DNA of 63,523 nucleotides from Kitasatospora sp. DSM 101779 (GCF_025655475.1 NZ_JAHTIK010000001.1:8019265-8082787); one strand, 5' to 3'. Counted from the first letter of the stretch, positions 44,971 through 54,368 are shown. The notes: generated by a model from the letters alone, not told the origin. A program made the numbers and translations.

Positions 44971-45103
44971 GTCCCACCTCGTGATCGATGTCCCACTCTG
45001 CGTCACACCAGGTACTCGATGCCCAGCGGAGAGCCGTGGGGAAACCCGGTCGGCAGCGCTCCGTCGCCCGGGCCCGGGCCCGACGTGGTGCGACACCGTC
45101 ACG

Positions 45104-46840
45104 TCACTGTGCCGGGAGCCGCGGCGTGCGCGGCGGCACTGTGCGCCGGCTGCCCGTCGTCTCGAAGGCCGCGGCGAGGGTCAGCAGGGCGGTGTCGTCG
45201 TAGGCGCGGCCCGCGAAGGTCAGTCCGACGGGCATGCCGGTGTCCGCCATGGTGCCCATGGGCACGGTCACCGTCGGGATGCCGAGGTGGCGGGGCACCA
45301 GGTTGCCGTTCGCGACCCAGACGCCGTTGCGCCAGCCGAGGTCGGCGGACGCCTCGGAGACGTCCATGTCCGCGGGGCCCACGTCGGCGACCGCGGGGAA
45401 CACGACCGCGTCCAGGCGCAGTTCGTCCATCCACAGTTCCAGGTCGACCCGGCGCGTCTCCTCGAGCCCGCGCAGCCCCTGTTCGAGGTGCGGCATGTCG
45501 GTGAAGGAGGCGTACGGGCGCTCGCGCACGATGCGCGGGTAGTCGCCGATCGTGTCGTCGAAGCCGGTGTAGCGGTCGGGGAGTTCGCCCTGCTGCTTGG
45601 GCCAGATGCGGTCGCCGTCGACCTCGGCCAGGGTGGGGAACGCCGGGTCGCCGTTGGCGCGCAGGAAGTCGTCCCAGGCCCACGCGGACAGGTCCTCGAT
45701 CTCGAGGGTGAGGAAGCCGCGGCCGACCAGGCCGCGGGTGAGAAGGGAGGGCGTGTCGGGGCGGTCGGACTCGTAGTTCGACACGACGGGGAAGTCGACC
45801 TCGACCACCTCGGCGCCGGCGGCCTCCAGGTCGCGGCGTGCGGCTTCCCACAGGGCCATCACCGAGGGGCGTGTCTCGATCCGCCGGCCGGTCTGGCCGC
45901 CGATGCCCCCGTCGGGGTTCGTTCCGGCACCGGGGTCGGCGTTGATGTACATCCTGGGCACGCCGACCCGCTGGCCGGCGAGCGCGGCGCGCGCCGTGCG
46001 GGCGTCGGCGGGTGCGAGTGCGGGGTAGGAGGCGGGGCGTACCTGCGACGGTGAGGGGAGCGGCACCCACGGCTGTGCGCGCCACAGGTCGCCGCGCGTC
46101 TGCGGGTCGTCGGCCACGATGACGTCGAGCAGTTCGAACAGGTCGGCCATGGTGCGGGTGTGCGGGACCACGACGTCCATGGTCGGCACGAGCGGCCAGT
46201 TGCCGCGCACGGAGATCACGCCGCGGCTGGGGGTGTAGGCGCACAGCGCGTTGTTCGACGCAGGCGCCCGGCCCGAGGACCACGTCTCCTCGCCGAGGCC
46301 GAACGCGCCGAACGACGCGGCCGTCGCGGTGCCCGAGCCGTTGGACGAGCCGGAGCCGTAGGCGCTGGTGAGCCAGTCGGCGCTGTACGGGCTCTCCGCG
46401 CGGCCGTACACGCCTCGCTGCATGCCGCCGTTCGCCATCGGCGGCATGTTGGTCAGGCCGATCAGGACGGCCCCGCCCGCGCGCAGCCGTTCGATGGCGA
46501 AGGCGTCGCGCTGGGCGACGAGGTGCTCGAACGCGGGCGAGCCGGCCGCGGCGGTCAGTCCCTTCGCGAGGTAGCTGTCCTTCGCGGTGTACGGGATGCC
46601 GTCCAGTGGGCCGAGCGTCTCGCCGCGCGCGCGGCGTGCGTCGGAGGCCTCCGCTTCCGCGCGGGCATCCGGGTTCATCACGACCATCGAGTTGAGAGCG
46701 GTGGCGGTGCCGGGCCGGTCGTACGCGTCGATCCGTGCGAGGTAGGCGTCGAGCAGCCCGACCGCGGTGGTCTCGCCCTTCTCCAGCGCCGCGCGCAGAT
46801 CGGCGATACACGTCTCCACAACGTCGAATCCGCGCGTCAT
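45104..46840 (-). CDS. Amidase (amidase-signature family)
   Basis: 578 residues from ATG 46840 with AGGAG 8 bases upstream. Ser-cisSer-Lys machinery: Lys87 in GIPYTAKDSY, cis-Ser around 165-166 in GSGSSNGSGTATAA, nucleophile near Ser189 in GEETWSSGRAP. The usual ETDGSIR reads ETWSSGR, a divergent version. The C-terminal AVVFPAVADVGPADMDVSEA and PTVTVPMGTMADTGMPVGLT are typical. Soluble hydrolase of amides or nitrile-derived compounds, substrate unknown. Divergent from a TetR gene that probably controls it. Confidence 0.92.
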   Translation of the reverse strand: MTRGFDVVETCIADLRAALEKGETTAVGLLDAYLARIDAYDRPGTATALNSMVVMNPDARAEAEASDARRARGETLGPLDGIPYTAKDSYLAKGLTAAAGSPAFEHLVAQRDAFAIERLRAGGAVLIGLTNMPPMANGGMQRGVYGRAESPYSADWLTSAYGSGSSNGSGTATAASFGAFGLGEETWSSGRAPASNNALCAYTPSRGVISVRGNWPLVPTMDVVVPHTRTMADLFELLDVIVADDPQTRGDLWRAQPWVPLPSPSQVRPASYPALAPADARTARAALAGQRVGVPRMYINADPGAGTNPDGGIGGQTGRRIETRPSVMALWEAARRDLEAAGAEVVEVDFPVVSNYESDRPDTPSLLTRGLVGRGFLTLEIEDLSAWAWDDFLRANGDPAFPTLAEVDGDRIWPKQQGELPDRYTGFDDTIGDYPRIVRERPYASFTDMPHLEQGLRGLEETRRVDLELWMDELRLDAVVFPAVADVGPADMDVSEASADLGWRNGVWVANGNLVPRHLGIPTVTVPMGTMADTGMPVGLTFAGRAYDDTALLTLAAAFETTGSRRTVPPRTPRLPAQ

Positions 46841-46943
46841 GCGGGTGTCTCCTGAGTGGTTGGGGCGGACGGGCGAACCGCCGGGCGACGAACCGATCAC
46901 ACACGCCGGCCGGCACGCCTCCGATCGCACTGACTGGATTTTC

Positions 46944-46966
46944 AGTCTAGACTACAGATCTAGATC
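46944..46966. promoter_or_regulatory. Twin palindromes between amidase and TetR genes
   Basis: AGTCTAGACT (46944-46953) and GATCTAGATC (46957-46966) are perfect 10-bp palindromes sharing a TCTAGA core, 3 bases apart, 20 bp before the TetR GTG. They are a good candidate TetR operator pair controlling both directions. Confidence 0.65.
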
Positions 46967-46985
46967 CCAGAGTCGAGGTGAGCCC

Positions 46986-47726
46986 GTGCCGAAGCCGGAG
47001 ACCGAGCCCGCGCAGCCGCAGCGCTCCGTCCCACCGGAGGGCGCGCCCGAGCCTGCGCCGAGCGCCGGGACGAAGCCCGCTTCCCGACCGCGTCCGGCCC
47101 CGACCCCGGCTCCGGCCCCGGTCGACAGGAAGCGTCAGCCCAGCGGTGACGAGGCGCGGGGGCGGGCGATGCGGGCTGCCATCAGCGTCATCGCCGAGAA
47201 GGGCACGGCGGCCGTGCGGATGTCGGACATCGCCGCGCGGGCCGGCATGAGCACCGGGCACATCCTCTACCACTTCGGCAAGAAGGACCGCCTCCTGCTC
47301 GAAGTCCTCGCATGGAGCGAGGCGGACCTCGGGGCCCGGTTCCAGCAGGCCGCGGACGAGGCCGCATCCCCTTCCGAGAAACTGGCGCTGTTCGTCCGCT
47401 TCTACCTGCCCCGCCACCAGGGTGACGAACGCTACGCGCTGTGGACGCAGGTACTGGCCCAGCGCCACGACGACGCCGGCCGACGACTCCTCACCGCGCT
47501 GTCCGACGTGTGGGAGGAGCGCCTGGAAGCCGTCGTTCTCGAGGGCCGGGCCCTGGGCCGGTTCGCCGACGTGGACCTCCCCGAATTCGTCATCAGGGCC
47601 GTGGCCATGCTGAACGGGCTCTCCGGAGACGTGATGTTCGGGCGGTCGCGTTGGCAGCATGCCTCCGCGCACGAGTTCGCCCTGTCCGCCCTCGAACGCG
47701 AACTGCGCCCGACCGCTCAGGGATGA
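46986..47726 (+). CDS. TetR family transcriptional regulator
   Basis: 246 residues from GTG 46986 with GAGGTGAG just upstream. A ~55-residue Pro/Ala-rich N-terminal tail precedes the helix-turn-helix MSDIAARAGMSTGHILYHFGKKDRLLLEVL (about residues 80-109), of the BetI/PaaX-like group. The C-terminal ligand domain is complete. Expected to repress the divergent amidase and itself through the TCTAGA palindromes. The disordered tail is unusually long for TetR. Confidence 0.9.
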   Translation: MPKPETEPAQPQRSVPPEGAPEPAPSAGTKPASRPRPAPTPAPAPVDRKRQPSGDEARGRAMRAAISVIAEKGTAAVRMSDIAARAGMSTGHILYHFGKKDRLLLEVLAWSEADLGARFQQAADEAASPSEKLALFVRFYLPRHQGDERYALWTQVLAQRHDDAGRRLLTALSDVWEERLEAVVLEGRALGRFADVDLPEFVIRAVAMLNGLSGDVMFGRSRWQHASAHEFALSALERELRPTAQG

Positions 47727-47825
47727 CGACGCGCCTGTGCCTGCCAGGGCGCGGTCGCCCACCGGGCCGCCCGGCGCACCCAGGGCGGCCGTCCCCGTCC
47801 ACCCCGACCCGGGCCCGGTAACGGT

Positions 47826-47868
47826 GAAGGCCGGTGGGAGCGACGGATTGTCGCTCCCACCGGCCTTC
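47826..47868. terminator. Bidirectional terminator
   Basis: A perfect 19-bp stem (GAAGGCCGGTGGGAGCGAC and complement) with loop GGATT lies between the convergent TetR and cbtA genes. Confidence 0.9.
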
Positions 47869-47885
47869 GTGCGGTGCGCCGTGCA

Positions 47886-48641
47886 CTAGGCGGTGGCGGC
47901 CTCCTGGCCCGTGGCGAGGCTCGCGGTGGCGGGCTTCGGGTGGAGGAGCCGTTCGGCGAGGTGTCCGAAGACCAGGCCGAAGGACGTCCACAGGGTCAGC
48001 TGGACGGCGAGCGCCGCGACGCGGAACTGCCAGAGCAGCGTGGCCGAGAAGTCCTCGGGGACCTCGTTGACCGCGGGCAGGAACGCGTATGCGAGCCCGA
48101 TCGCGAGGGCGAAGCCGGCGACGGCGACGACGGTGGCCCACCAGTTGCCGAGGGCCGGTGCCAGCCGCTTGCCGACGATCACCGCGGCGATCGCCAGCAG
48201 CACGCTGAGCGCCATCATCAGGAAGTACAGCGTGGTGCGCTTGCCGATGGTCTCCGGGTCGCCCACCGACGGCGGGTTGGCCGGGTACTTGAGGAACGGC
48301 ACCACGTAGACCGCGACGAGCGCCGCGGCCGACAGCAGGGCCGCGGTGGCGCGCGGAGTGAAGCGGCCGACGCGGCCGAGGGCGAAGCAGTAGGCGAGGG
48401 CGGCGATGCCGCCGAGCGCCACACCGAACACCAGGACACCGGTGGCCAGGCCCGCAGTGGACTGCAGGGACCGGCTGACGATCTCCATCTCGTGCTCGTG
48501 GGAGTGCGACTCCTCGTAGGCGATGGCCGCGTCGATGCGCGGCTCACCGAGGAAGTAGGCGACGACGAGGGCGAGCAGGCCGGACGCGAGCCCGGCCAGC
48601 ATGCCGCGGACCAGAAGGCCTCTGACGATTGCGGAGTTCAC
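47886..48641 (-). CDS. cbtA: CbtA cobalt transporter subunit
   Basis: 251 residues from GTG 48641 with GGAGG 8 bases upstream. About six membrane helices starting RGLLVRGMLAGLASGLLALV; a His-rich loop YEESHSHEHEMEIVSRSLQS near residues 42-61 could bind metal. The family features FLKYPANPPSVGDPETIGKR and the terminal FGHLAERLL are present. CbtA with CbtB imports cobalt for vitamin B12 synthesis; the upstream cobalamin riboswitch supports this. It lies 14 bp after cbtB in one operon. Confidence 0.92.
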   Translation of the reverse strand: MNSAIVRGLLVRGMLAGLASGLLALVVAYFLGEPRIDAAIAYEESHSHEHEMEIVSRSLQSTAGLATGVLVFGVALGGIAALAYCFALGRVGRFTPRATAALLSAAALVAVYVVPFLKYPANPPSVGDPETIGKRTTLYFLMMALSVLLAIAAVIVGKRLAPALGNWWATVVAVAGFALAIGLAYAFLPAVNEVPEDFSATLLWQFRVAALAVQLTLWTSFGLVFGHLAERLLHPKPATASLATGQEAATA

Positions 48642-48655
48642 GGAGTGCCCTCCGG

Positions 48656-48871
48656 TCAGTGGCAGGGGAAGCCGAGGAGGTGGCGGCCGTCGTGCACCCA
48701 CTCGTGCACGTCCTCGCCGGAGATGAGGGACGTCGCGCCCTGCTCGGCGCCGACGAAGTAGACGAGGGCCAGCATGAGGATGGTGAAGAAGACCGCCCAC
48801 GGCAGGATGGTCTTCAGCGAGATGGGGGTGATCGCCGGCGTTGCGGCGGCGGGGGCGATGGGGTGAGCCAT
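48656..48871 (-). CDS. cbtB: CbtB cobalt transporter subunit
   Basis: 71 residues, the normal CbtB size. One membrane helix (LPWAVFFTILMLALVYFVGAEQGATS) and the conserved metal-site C terminus VHEWVHDGRHLLGFPCH with three His and a Cys. A strong AAGGAGG ribosome site precedes the ATG. First gene of the cbtB-cbtA operon, directly downstream of a cobalamin riboswitch, so expression should fall when B12 is plentiful. Confidence 0.93.
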   Translation of the reverse strand: MAHPIAPAAATPAITPISLKTILPWAVFFTILMLALVYFVGAEQGATSLISGEDVHEWVHDGRHLLGFPCH

Positions 48872-48914
48872 GGCCGACCTCCTTGTGGGAACACGCGTCC
48901 CGTTCGGTGGAGCA

Positions 48915-49050
48915 CGAGCGACGGAGGCGGGTCTGACTTTCGGCCCCGACAGGCTGTCGGGTCCGATTCACAGTGGCGCGACCGTGCCGGCATCTCACCG
49001 GACTTCCACGCACCGTCGATTTCAGTTGTCGCCCGAGAAGGTACCGCCTC
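48915..49050 (-). ncRNA. Cobalamin riboswitch
   Basis: Read on the reverse strand, the leader of cbtB contains GGAAGTCCGGTGAGATGCCG, GCACGGTCGCGCCACTGTGA and, further on, GGCCGAAAGTCAGACCC. These match the cobalamin riboswitch core: GGAA..CCGGTG with paired ..CCGG.., the B12 box CGCCACTGT and the closing AGTCAGAC. It ends about 50-60 bases before the cbtB start. Ends are approximate. Confidence 0.9.
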
Positions 49051-49646
49051 CGCGGGAGCAGGCCAAGGGCTGTCGCGGGGGCGCGCGGAGCACGGACCCG
49101 CGCGTCGATCAGTTCGTATGCCTGCGGTATCGGTTCCCCGGGCGCAGCGGCAGACATGCGTCGGCCGAGTGATGTTGGTCGCACCGCGCGGCGCCGTGCT
49201 GACGGCCCGTCGGCGTGCCGGCTCGCGGGACGGAATCCACCCGCTCGCACACGTGGGTGGCCGCCGACCATGCGGCCGCCGGCCACCCGCGCGCAGTCGG
49301 ACCACGGTGTGTCTCCTCCCGATCTCCTGACGCCTCGTCGGCGCCGCCGGCCCTCCGTGGGGCGTGGCCGAGGAGACACCGTTCGGTCGCCGGGTGGGTT
49401 CCCCGGGCGTGGGCTCCGCCTCCGACAGCGACGGACCTGGCACGGTTTGTCCATGCCTCAGTTCTCGGTTCCGCCCCGTCCGGTCCTCGCGCCGCCCGAG
49501 TGTGCGACCTGCGGGCGAGACACCCGGCGCGCACGCGCGACGCCCGGCAGCACGGCGCGCACCACCCCGCAGCCGGTGCGGTCGGCCCCTTCGGCCAGCA
49601 GCAGCGCCCGTCCGAGACGCTCGACGCGGGGAAGGGCGCAGCGGAC
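49051..49646. other. Gap between riboswitch and flippase gene
   Basis: The promoter for the riboswitch transcript should lie near 49050-49120 on the reverse strand. No supported gene. The flippase frame is open through this stretch but lacks membrane or protein character before 49647. Confidence 0.45.
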
Positions 49647-50960
49647 GTGAGGGAGCGATTCGGCGTGCCGCTCACCCAACTGCGCGAGCGCCTGCAGAAC
49701 GGGGCCGGGCCCGCCGCCGGCACACCGCTGGTCCGCAACGGGCGGATCCTGGCCGCCAGCGCCGTACTGGCCGCCGGCCTCGGCGCACTGTTCTGGCTGC
49801 TCGCCGCGCGCTGGTTCAACACCGAAACGGTCGGCCGCAGCTACGCCCTGCTGTCGGCGGCGATGCTGCTGGCCACCCTCGGCTCCCTCAACCTCGGCGA
49901 CGTCCTGGTGCGCTTCCTGCCGACCGCAGGCTCGCGCGGCCGCTGGCTGGTGGTCCGTTGCTACACGGTCGCCACCGTCGTGGGTGCGGTGGTGGCGACC
50001 GGTTTCGTGCTGCTGGCTCCGCACCTCTCGCCGGGCCTCACCGAGCTGCGCGAACCGTGGTCGGCGCTCCTGTTCGTCGCCGCGACCGCCGCCTACACGG
50101 TCTTCGTGCTGCAGGACGGTGCGCTCACGGGCCTGCGCCGACCGGCCTGGGTGCTGGGCGAGAACCTGGTCTTCGCCATTGCGAAGGCGCTCGCCCTCGC
50201 CGTGTGCGCCGCGTTGGCCGTCAGCGCGGGGATCCTGCTGTCCTGGGCGGCCGGTCTCGCGCTCGCCGTCGCTGTCGCGAACGTGGTGCTGTTCGCCCGC
50301 GCCCTGCCCGCCACCCGCGACACCTCGGGCGCAGGTACCGCGAGGCCCGGCCGGATGGCCCGCTACGCGGTGGCGGACTACATCGGCCAGCTCGGCCAGA
50401 CCGCCGTCGCCAAGTCCCTGCCGCTGCTCGTCCTCGCCCGCCTCGGAGCCGAACAGACCGCCTACTACTCCCTGGCCTACCTGGTCACCGACACCCTCTA
50501 CCAGGCCGCCTACGCCATGGGCCAGTCCCTCACCGTCGAGGGCGCCGCCGAACCCCACCGCCTCGCCGAACACGCCGGCCGCATGCTCCGCCACACCTTC
50601 GCCCTCATCGCCCCCGCCACCGCCGTCGCGGTCGCGGCCGCCCCCTGGATCCTCGACCTGTTCGGCCCCGACTACGCGCAGCACGGTACGACCGTGCTAC
50701 GGCTGATGGCGCTCTCCGCGGTGCCGAACGTGCTGTTCGGCGTCGCCGTGCACGTCGCCCGGGTCCGCCAGGCCCTGGTCTTCCTGACGGGTCTGCAGCT
50801 CGTCTTCGCCTGCCTGCTACTGATCCTCACCCTGGTGCTGATGCCCCACTACGGCCTCACCGGCGTCGGCGTCGCGTGGCTGGCCACCGCCTGCGCCCTC
50901 GCGCTCGCCCTGACCGCCACGGCCCCGCGCTGGCTGGCCGGCCACCCGCACCGGCCCTGA
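49647..50960 (+). CDS. Wzx/MOP-type polysaccharide flippase
   Basis: 437 residues from GTG 49647, with GGGGAAGGG about 10 bases upstream. About 12 membrane helices, starting ILAASAVLAAGLGALFWLLA and ending LTGVGVAWLATACALALALT. Overall pattern of the lipid-linked oligosaccharide flippases: AARWFNTETVGRSYALLSAA, LNLGDVLVRFLP, YSLAYLVTDTLYQAAYAMGQ, TVEGAAEPHRLAEHAGRMLR. Would flip lipid-linked glycans for an exopolysaccharide or glycopolymer; no glycosyltransferase or polymerase is adjacent. The start could be further upstream. Confidence 0.85.
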   Translation: MRERFGVPLTQLRERLQNGAGPAAGTPLVRNGRILAASAVLAAGLGALFWLLAARWFNTETVGRSYALLSAAMLLATLGSLNLGDVLVRFLPTAGSRGRWLVVRCYTVATVVGAVVATGFVLLAPHLSPGLTELREPWSALLFVAATAAYTVFVLQDGALTGLRRPAWVLGENLVFAIAKALALAVCAALAVSAGILLSWAAGLALAVAVANVVLFARALPATRDTSGAGTARPGRMARYAVADYIGQLGQTAVAKSLPLLVLARLGAEQTAYYSLAYLVTDTLYQAAYAMGQSLTVEGAAEPHRLAEHAGRMLRHTFALIAPATAVAVAAAPWILDLFGPDYAQHGTTVLRLMALSAVPNVLFGVAVHVARVRQALVFLTGLQLVFACLLLILTLVLMPHYGLTGVGVAWLATACALALALTATAPRWLAGHPHRP

Positions 50961-51200
50961 TCCAGCCCGCTTGACCGACAACTGCGCCCGGACCGTGATC
51001 CCTGCCGATCCGTCCCGGCAACGCCAAGGTCCGGAGCGTCGTGCTGAGCACCACCGGCGGCGACGACCGGAACGTCAACGCGCCGACCGTCGGAACGCTC
51101 GTCGGCCAGATGCTGGACCAGGCCTCCGGGCATCCCGCTGGTGAGGTTCGCCGGCGCTCATATCCCCTGCACGGCACACATCAGCTGAAACAGACGTTCC
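50961..51200 (+). other. Gap with a possible coding remnant
   Basis: A forward frame near 51020-51140 reads NAKVRSVVLSTTGGDDRNVN then APTVGTLVGQMLDQASGHPA, protein-like but with no start signal or recognised family. Probably a remnant. Confidence 0.3.
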
Positions 51201-51235
51201 GGTGCGGCCCGCCTGATGACCGGTCGGGCCGCACC
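51201..51235 (+). terminator. Terminator hairpin
   Basis: An 11-bp perfect stem GGTGCGGCCCG/CGGGCCGCACC with a 13-base loop, followed by TTTGT, between the convergent flippase and methyltransferase genes. Confidence 0.75.
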
Positions 51236-51313
51236 TTTGTCCGCCCGTCGATCCCACGTGAGGACGGCCTCGGCTGCCGACGTGAGCCAGTTCGGGTTTG
51301 CAGCGGAGGCGCT

Positions 51314-52165
51314 CTACCGGCGGACCGCCGAGATCAGTCCGCCGGGCCGCTCCTCGCGCTGCGGAGGGGTGCCGATCGGGCGGCCGTAGGCGGCACCGCA
51401 CTCGCGCAGGGTGTGGCTCTCGGCCTCCCAGCCGTGCCCGGCCAGCCAGCCCACCGGGTCGTCGGGCATCTCCGAGACCCACATGGCCGCCGCCGATCCC
51501 GGCACGGCGTCCGCGCCGAAACGCTCGATCACGCCGCGCGAGCCCAACGTCAGCCCCATCCGACTGCCTGCCGCCGACTGTGCGCCGATCCGGGCCAGCA
51601 GCAGCTCCACCGCGTCCTCGGGCAGATAGATCAGCAGCCCTTCGGCGATCCACACGGTCGGCACGGCCGGGTCGTGCCCTGCGGCGGCCAGCGCGCCCGG
51701 CCAGTCCTCCCGCAGATCCACGGCCACGGTGATCCGCTCGCAGCGTGCGACGGCCCGCTCCTGGCGCAGCACCGAAGCCTTGAAGTCCAGTGGCGCGGCG
51801 GTGTCGACCTCGAACAGCCGGGTGCCGTCGGGCCAGTCCATCCGGAAGGCCCGGCTGTCCATGCCGGCGCCGAGCAGCACGACCTGCCGGATCCCGGACG
51901 CGGAGGCCTGCTGCAACAGGTCGTCGAGGAACTTCGTCCTGATGACGACGGAGTACGACACGGCCAGTCGGCGACGGCGCGCGGCCTCGTCATCGGGTAG
52001 CGGCGGCGAGGAGGGCCACAGGCCGCCGGCGGTGGCGAAGGCCTGTGCCAGTGGGTCGCGGAACAGCGCGTTCTCCCGCTCGGTCTCCAGCGCCCGCACC
52101 CTGGCCACCCCCACCGCAGTGGCCCACACTCCCGACGGCTGCACCCGCTTCTGCTCATCAGTCAC
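51314..52165 (-). CDS. Class I SAM-dependent methyltransferase (TIGR00027/PPM1-like)
   Basis: 283 residues. The start GVWATAVGVARVRALETERE with FRDPLAQAFA and the conserved VVIRTKFLDDLLQQ, the SAM site VVLLGAGMDSRAFRMDWPDG, LFEVDTAAPLDFK and the acidic WIAEGLLIYLPEDAVELLLA define the actinobacterial TIGR00027 family (related to leucine carboxyl methyltransferases). Members methylate carboxyl or hydroxyl groups of small molecules; the substrate is unknown. Single gene. Confidence 0.94.
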   Translation of the reverse strand: MTDEQKRVQPSGVWATAVGVARVRALETERENALFRDPLAQAFATAGGLWPSSPPLPDDEAARRRRLAVSYSVVIRTKFLDDLLQQASASGIRQVVLLGAGMDSRAFRMDWPDGTRLFEVDTAAPLDFKASVLRQERAVARCERITVAVDLREDWPGALAAAGHDPAVPTVWIAEGLLIYLPEDAVELLLARIGAQSAAGSRMGLTLGSRGVIERFGADAVPGSAAAMWVSEMPDDPVGWLAGHGWEAESHTLRECGAAYGRPIGTPPQREERPGGLISAVRR

Positions 52166-52309
52166 CGCGCCAGCCTAGATGCTCGATTCCAAGGGGCCGG
52201 GCCTGATGAGCGGAGCCGGGTTCATGTGCGGCCGGCCGGTCATGCGTGCACCGACCGTCTACGACTACCGAACCCCCTGGAATCGGTCACAGGAAGAAGC
52301 ACATGAGGA

Positions 52310-52690
52310 GCACTCACCCCGAGCCACGCGTAGAACCGATCGGTGAAGCCGCCGCTCAGCGCCTCCCACCTGGTCTGGCTGGGCTTCCATCCCTGAGTCC
52401 AGGCCTTGTGCCGCACCCCTTGTCGCGTCCGACGGCGAAGGCGTCGAGACGGTTCGGGCCCCGGGCGACCACGGTCGGCGGACTTTCGAAGCTGCCGCCG
52501 AGCGCTTCCCGGGCCGTCTGGCTCGGCTGCCAGGCCCGTGCCGGGGGCGCCCCGCGCAGCGGGACGAGTACGGCTCGGCCCTGCTGGACGTCGTGCAGAG
52601 CCGTCGTCAGGTTCTCGCCCCACCGGGAGAGGTCCAGCCAGCCGCGGGCCCGCAGGCTCGGGCAGACCATGTGGTGGCCCAACTCGTGTC
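52310..52690 (-). pseudogene. Remnant of a PLL/tachylectin-like beta-propeller protein
   Basis: Two reverse frames read repeats of the type W-x-SLGG: ARAWQPSQTAREALGGSFES, PPTVVARGPNRLDAFAVGRD, then after a shift RHKAWTQGWKPSQTRWEALS and GGFTDRFYAWLG. These are the repeat units of Streptomyces secreted lectin-like propellers. Upstream text LSRWGENLTTALHDVQQGRA may belong to the same gene. Two or more frameshifts and no start; non-functional. Confidence 0.55.
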
Positions 52691-52877
52691 GGTGATGGCC
52701 TGGTTGGGGTCACGCGCAGCCGTGTGGCTATGCAGGCTCCGTCGATGGCGACACCTGCCGGGCATTCTCCGTCGGTTCACACGCGCGGCATTCGACGACC
52801 CGTAGCCCCTGCCGTCTCGGGCCGACAGGATCTGCGGACCCGCCTGCTCACCGGGATGCTTCCGCGAACGGGACTGC

Positions 52878-53930
52878 TCACTCCTCGACGTACAGGAACT
52901 CCGGCCCGTAGGTCTTGCCACTGCCGTCGGGCAGTTCCATCTGTACGAGCTTCCGCGCCTCGGTTCGCATCTTGCCCATGCGGCTGATGGCCGTGGACAG
53001 CGAGCCCGGGTCGCCCGTCCGCCAGGCTTCCTCCAGTGCTCGCAGCATCGTGCTGAAATGCGAGTTGAATGCGCCGAGCACCGACTTCACCTCGGGCGCG
53101 GGCGCATTCGGCCCGCCGTTGGCCCACCCGCCGTCGGGGACCCTCGCCATGGGGTGGGCCGGGGGCAAGGGAACCTCATCGCCCTTGAAGTCCCAGGCGT
53201 CCGGGTTCTCCGACACCTTGATGAACTTCTTGCCGTGGAACATCTCCCGGAACACGTAGAAGTGCGCCAGCTCCCCGGGCTGGCCGGGGAACGGGTTCTC
53301 GGGTGAGGCGGAGGTCCCCTCGCCCTGCTCCTTGATGATCTCGATGGCGGCCCGGACCTTCTCGATGGTGTCGAGCGGAACGATCTTGTTGCCCTGCCCG
53401 TGGCTCTCCAGGGAGAACTCGATCTGCCGCTCGCCGCTGATCAGGTGCTGCTGGGTCTCGAAGGCCTCCTCGATCGCGGTGTAGAAGGCCCCGATGGTCG
53501 CGGAGGTGTCCGTCTGGGCGATCGGATGCTCCGGGCGTTCGATCTCGGAGAACATCTCGGCCGAGTCCTTGGTCAGGCCCTCGAGGAAGACGACGAGATC
53601 GGGCCTCACACCGCCCGGCAGGGCGTGCTCGTACTTCGGAACCACCTTCGGATCGGCCAGGACCGGCGTCCCGCCGATGCTGGTGAGCATGTTGCACACG
53701 AGTCCCATGTGGGTCATCTCGTCGAAGATGACCTCCCGGATGGCCTTGGCGACCGGCACGGTCTGTTCCTTGATCGACCACAGGGCGCTCGCATACGGAC
53801 CGATGGTCGCGATCTCCACCATGATCGCCTGCTGCAGGGAGTTCCTCAGCCACTCCGCGTCGCGGCCCGCCGGGGGAACTCCCAGCAGCTCCACGATGGC
53901 ATTGCTCTCGTATTCCAGGACCTGGGTCAT
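52878..53930 (-). CDS. Ferritin-like protein (iminophenyl-pyruvate dimer synthase/VioB-RebD family)
   Basis: 350 residues, GAGG 7 bases before the ATG. The ferritin-like helices carry the metal-ligand pattern LQQAIMVEIATIGPYASALW, IREVIFDEMTHMGLVCNML (ExxH) and further on EEAFETQQHL. Then comes PENPFPGQPGELAHFYVFREMFHGKKFIKV, the family hallmark, and a C-terminal helical domain. In violacein and rebeccamycin synthesis the related domain couples two indole-3-pyruvate imines. This stand-alone version has no chromopyrrolate-pathway partners nearby, so its substrate is open. Confidence 0.9.
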   Translation of the reverse strand: MTQVLEYESNAIVELLGVPPAGRDAEWLRNSLQQAIMVEIATIGPYASALWSIKEQTVPVAKAIREVIFDEMTHMGLVCNMLTSIGGTPVLADPKVVPKYEHALPGGVRPDLVVFLEGLTKDSAEMFSEIERPEHPIAQTDTSATIGAFYTAIEEAFETQQHLISGERQIEFSLESHGQGNKIVPLDTIEKVRAAIEIIKEQGEGTSASPENPFPGQPGELAHFYVFREMFHGKKFIKVSENPDAWDFKGDEVPLPPAHPMARVPDGGWANGGPNAPAPEVKSVLGAFNSHFSTMLRALEEAWRTGDPGSLSTAISRMGKMRTEARKLVQMELPDGSGKTYGPEFLYVEE

Positions 53931-54368
53931 GCCGTACCCTCTTCCGTATGCGGACTAAATGAAAGCCTTGCCCATTCGGCGAGTCAGTCAGGTGATGGGC
54001 GCGCGGGTCTCGCTGACGGTTCACCCGATCGCGGCGGCAGCGCAGCACGAGGTCGGCTCTTGCTTCGGACGCACCACAGGCGGTGCGAGCGCCAGGAGGT
54101 CGTCGCCGGTGTCGGCCGTGCCTCCGGCGGTGATACGGCCGTGGGTGGTCCAGGGCGACAGCCGCGGCGAGATCGAGGGCGTTGCCGGCCGCGCCCGGAC
54201 GACGTGCCGGATCACACCGCTCACGGTGTCCTGTCGCGGTTGCCGTACGCGGCGCGGCTGCCCGGCCGGTCCGCTCGTCGATCGCCGCGGCCAGGCCCCG
54301 GACGGTGTGGAGCGGGGCCTGGCGTGGGCGCCTGTGGGTGGCTGTGGCCGTGGTTGTTCGCGGGCCGG
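53931..54368. other. 438-bp gap upstream of the ferritin-like gene
   Basis: Probably carries the promoter of the ferritin-like gene. No other feature was seen. Confidence 0.45.
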
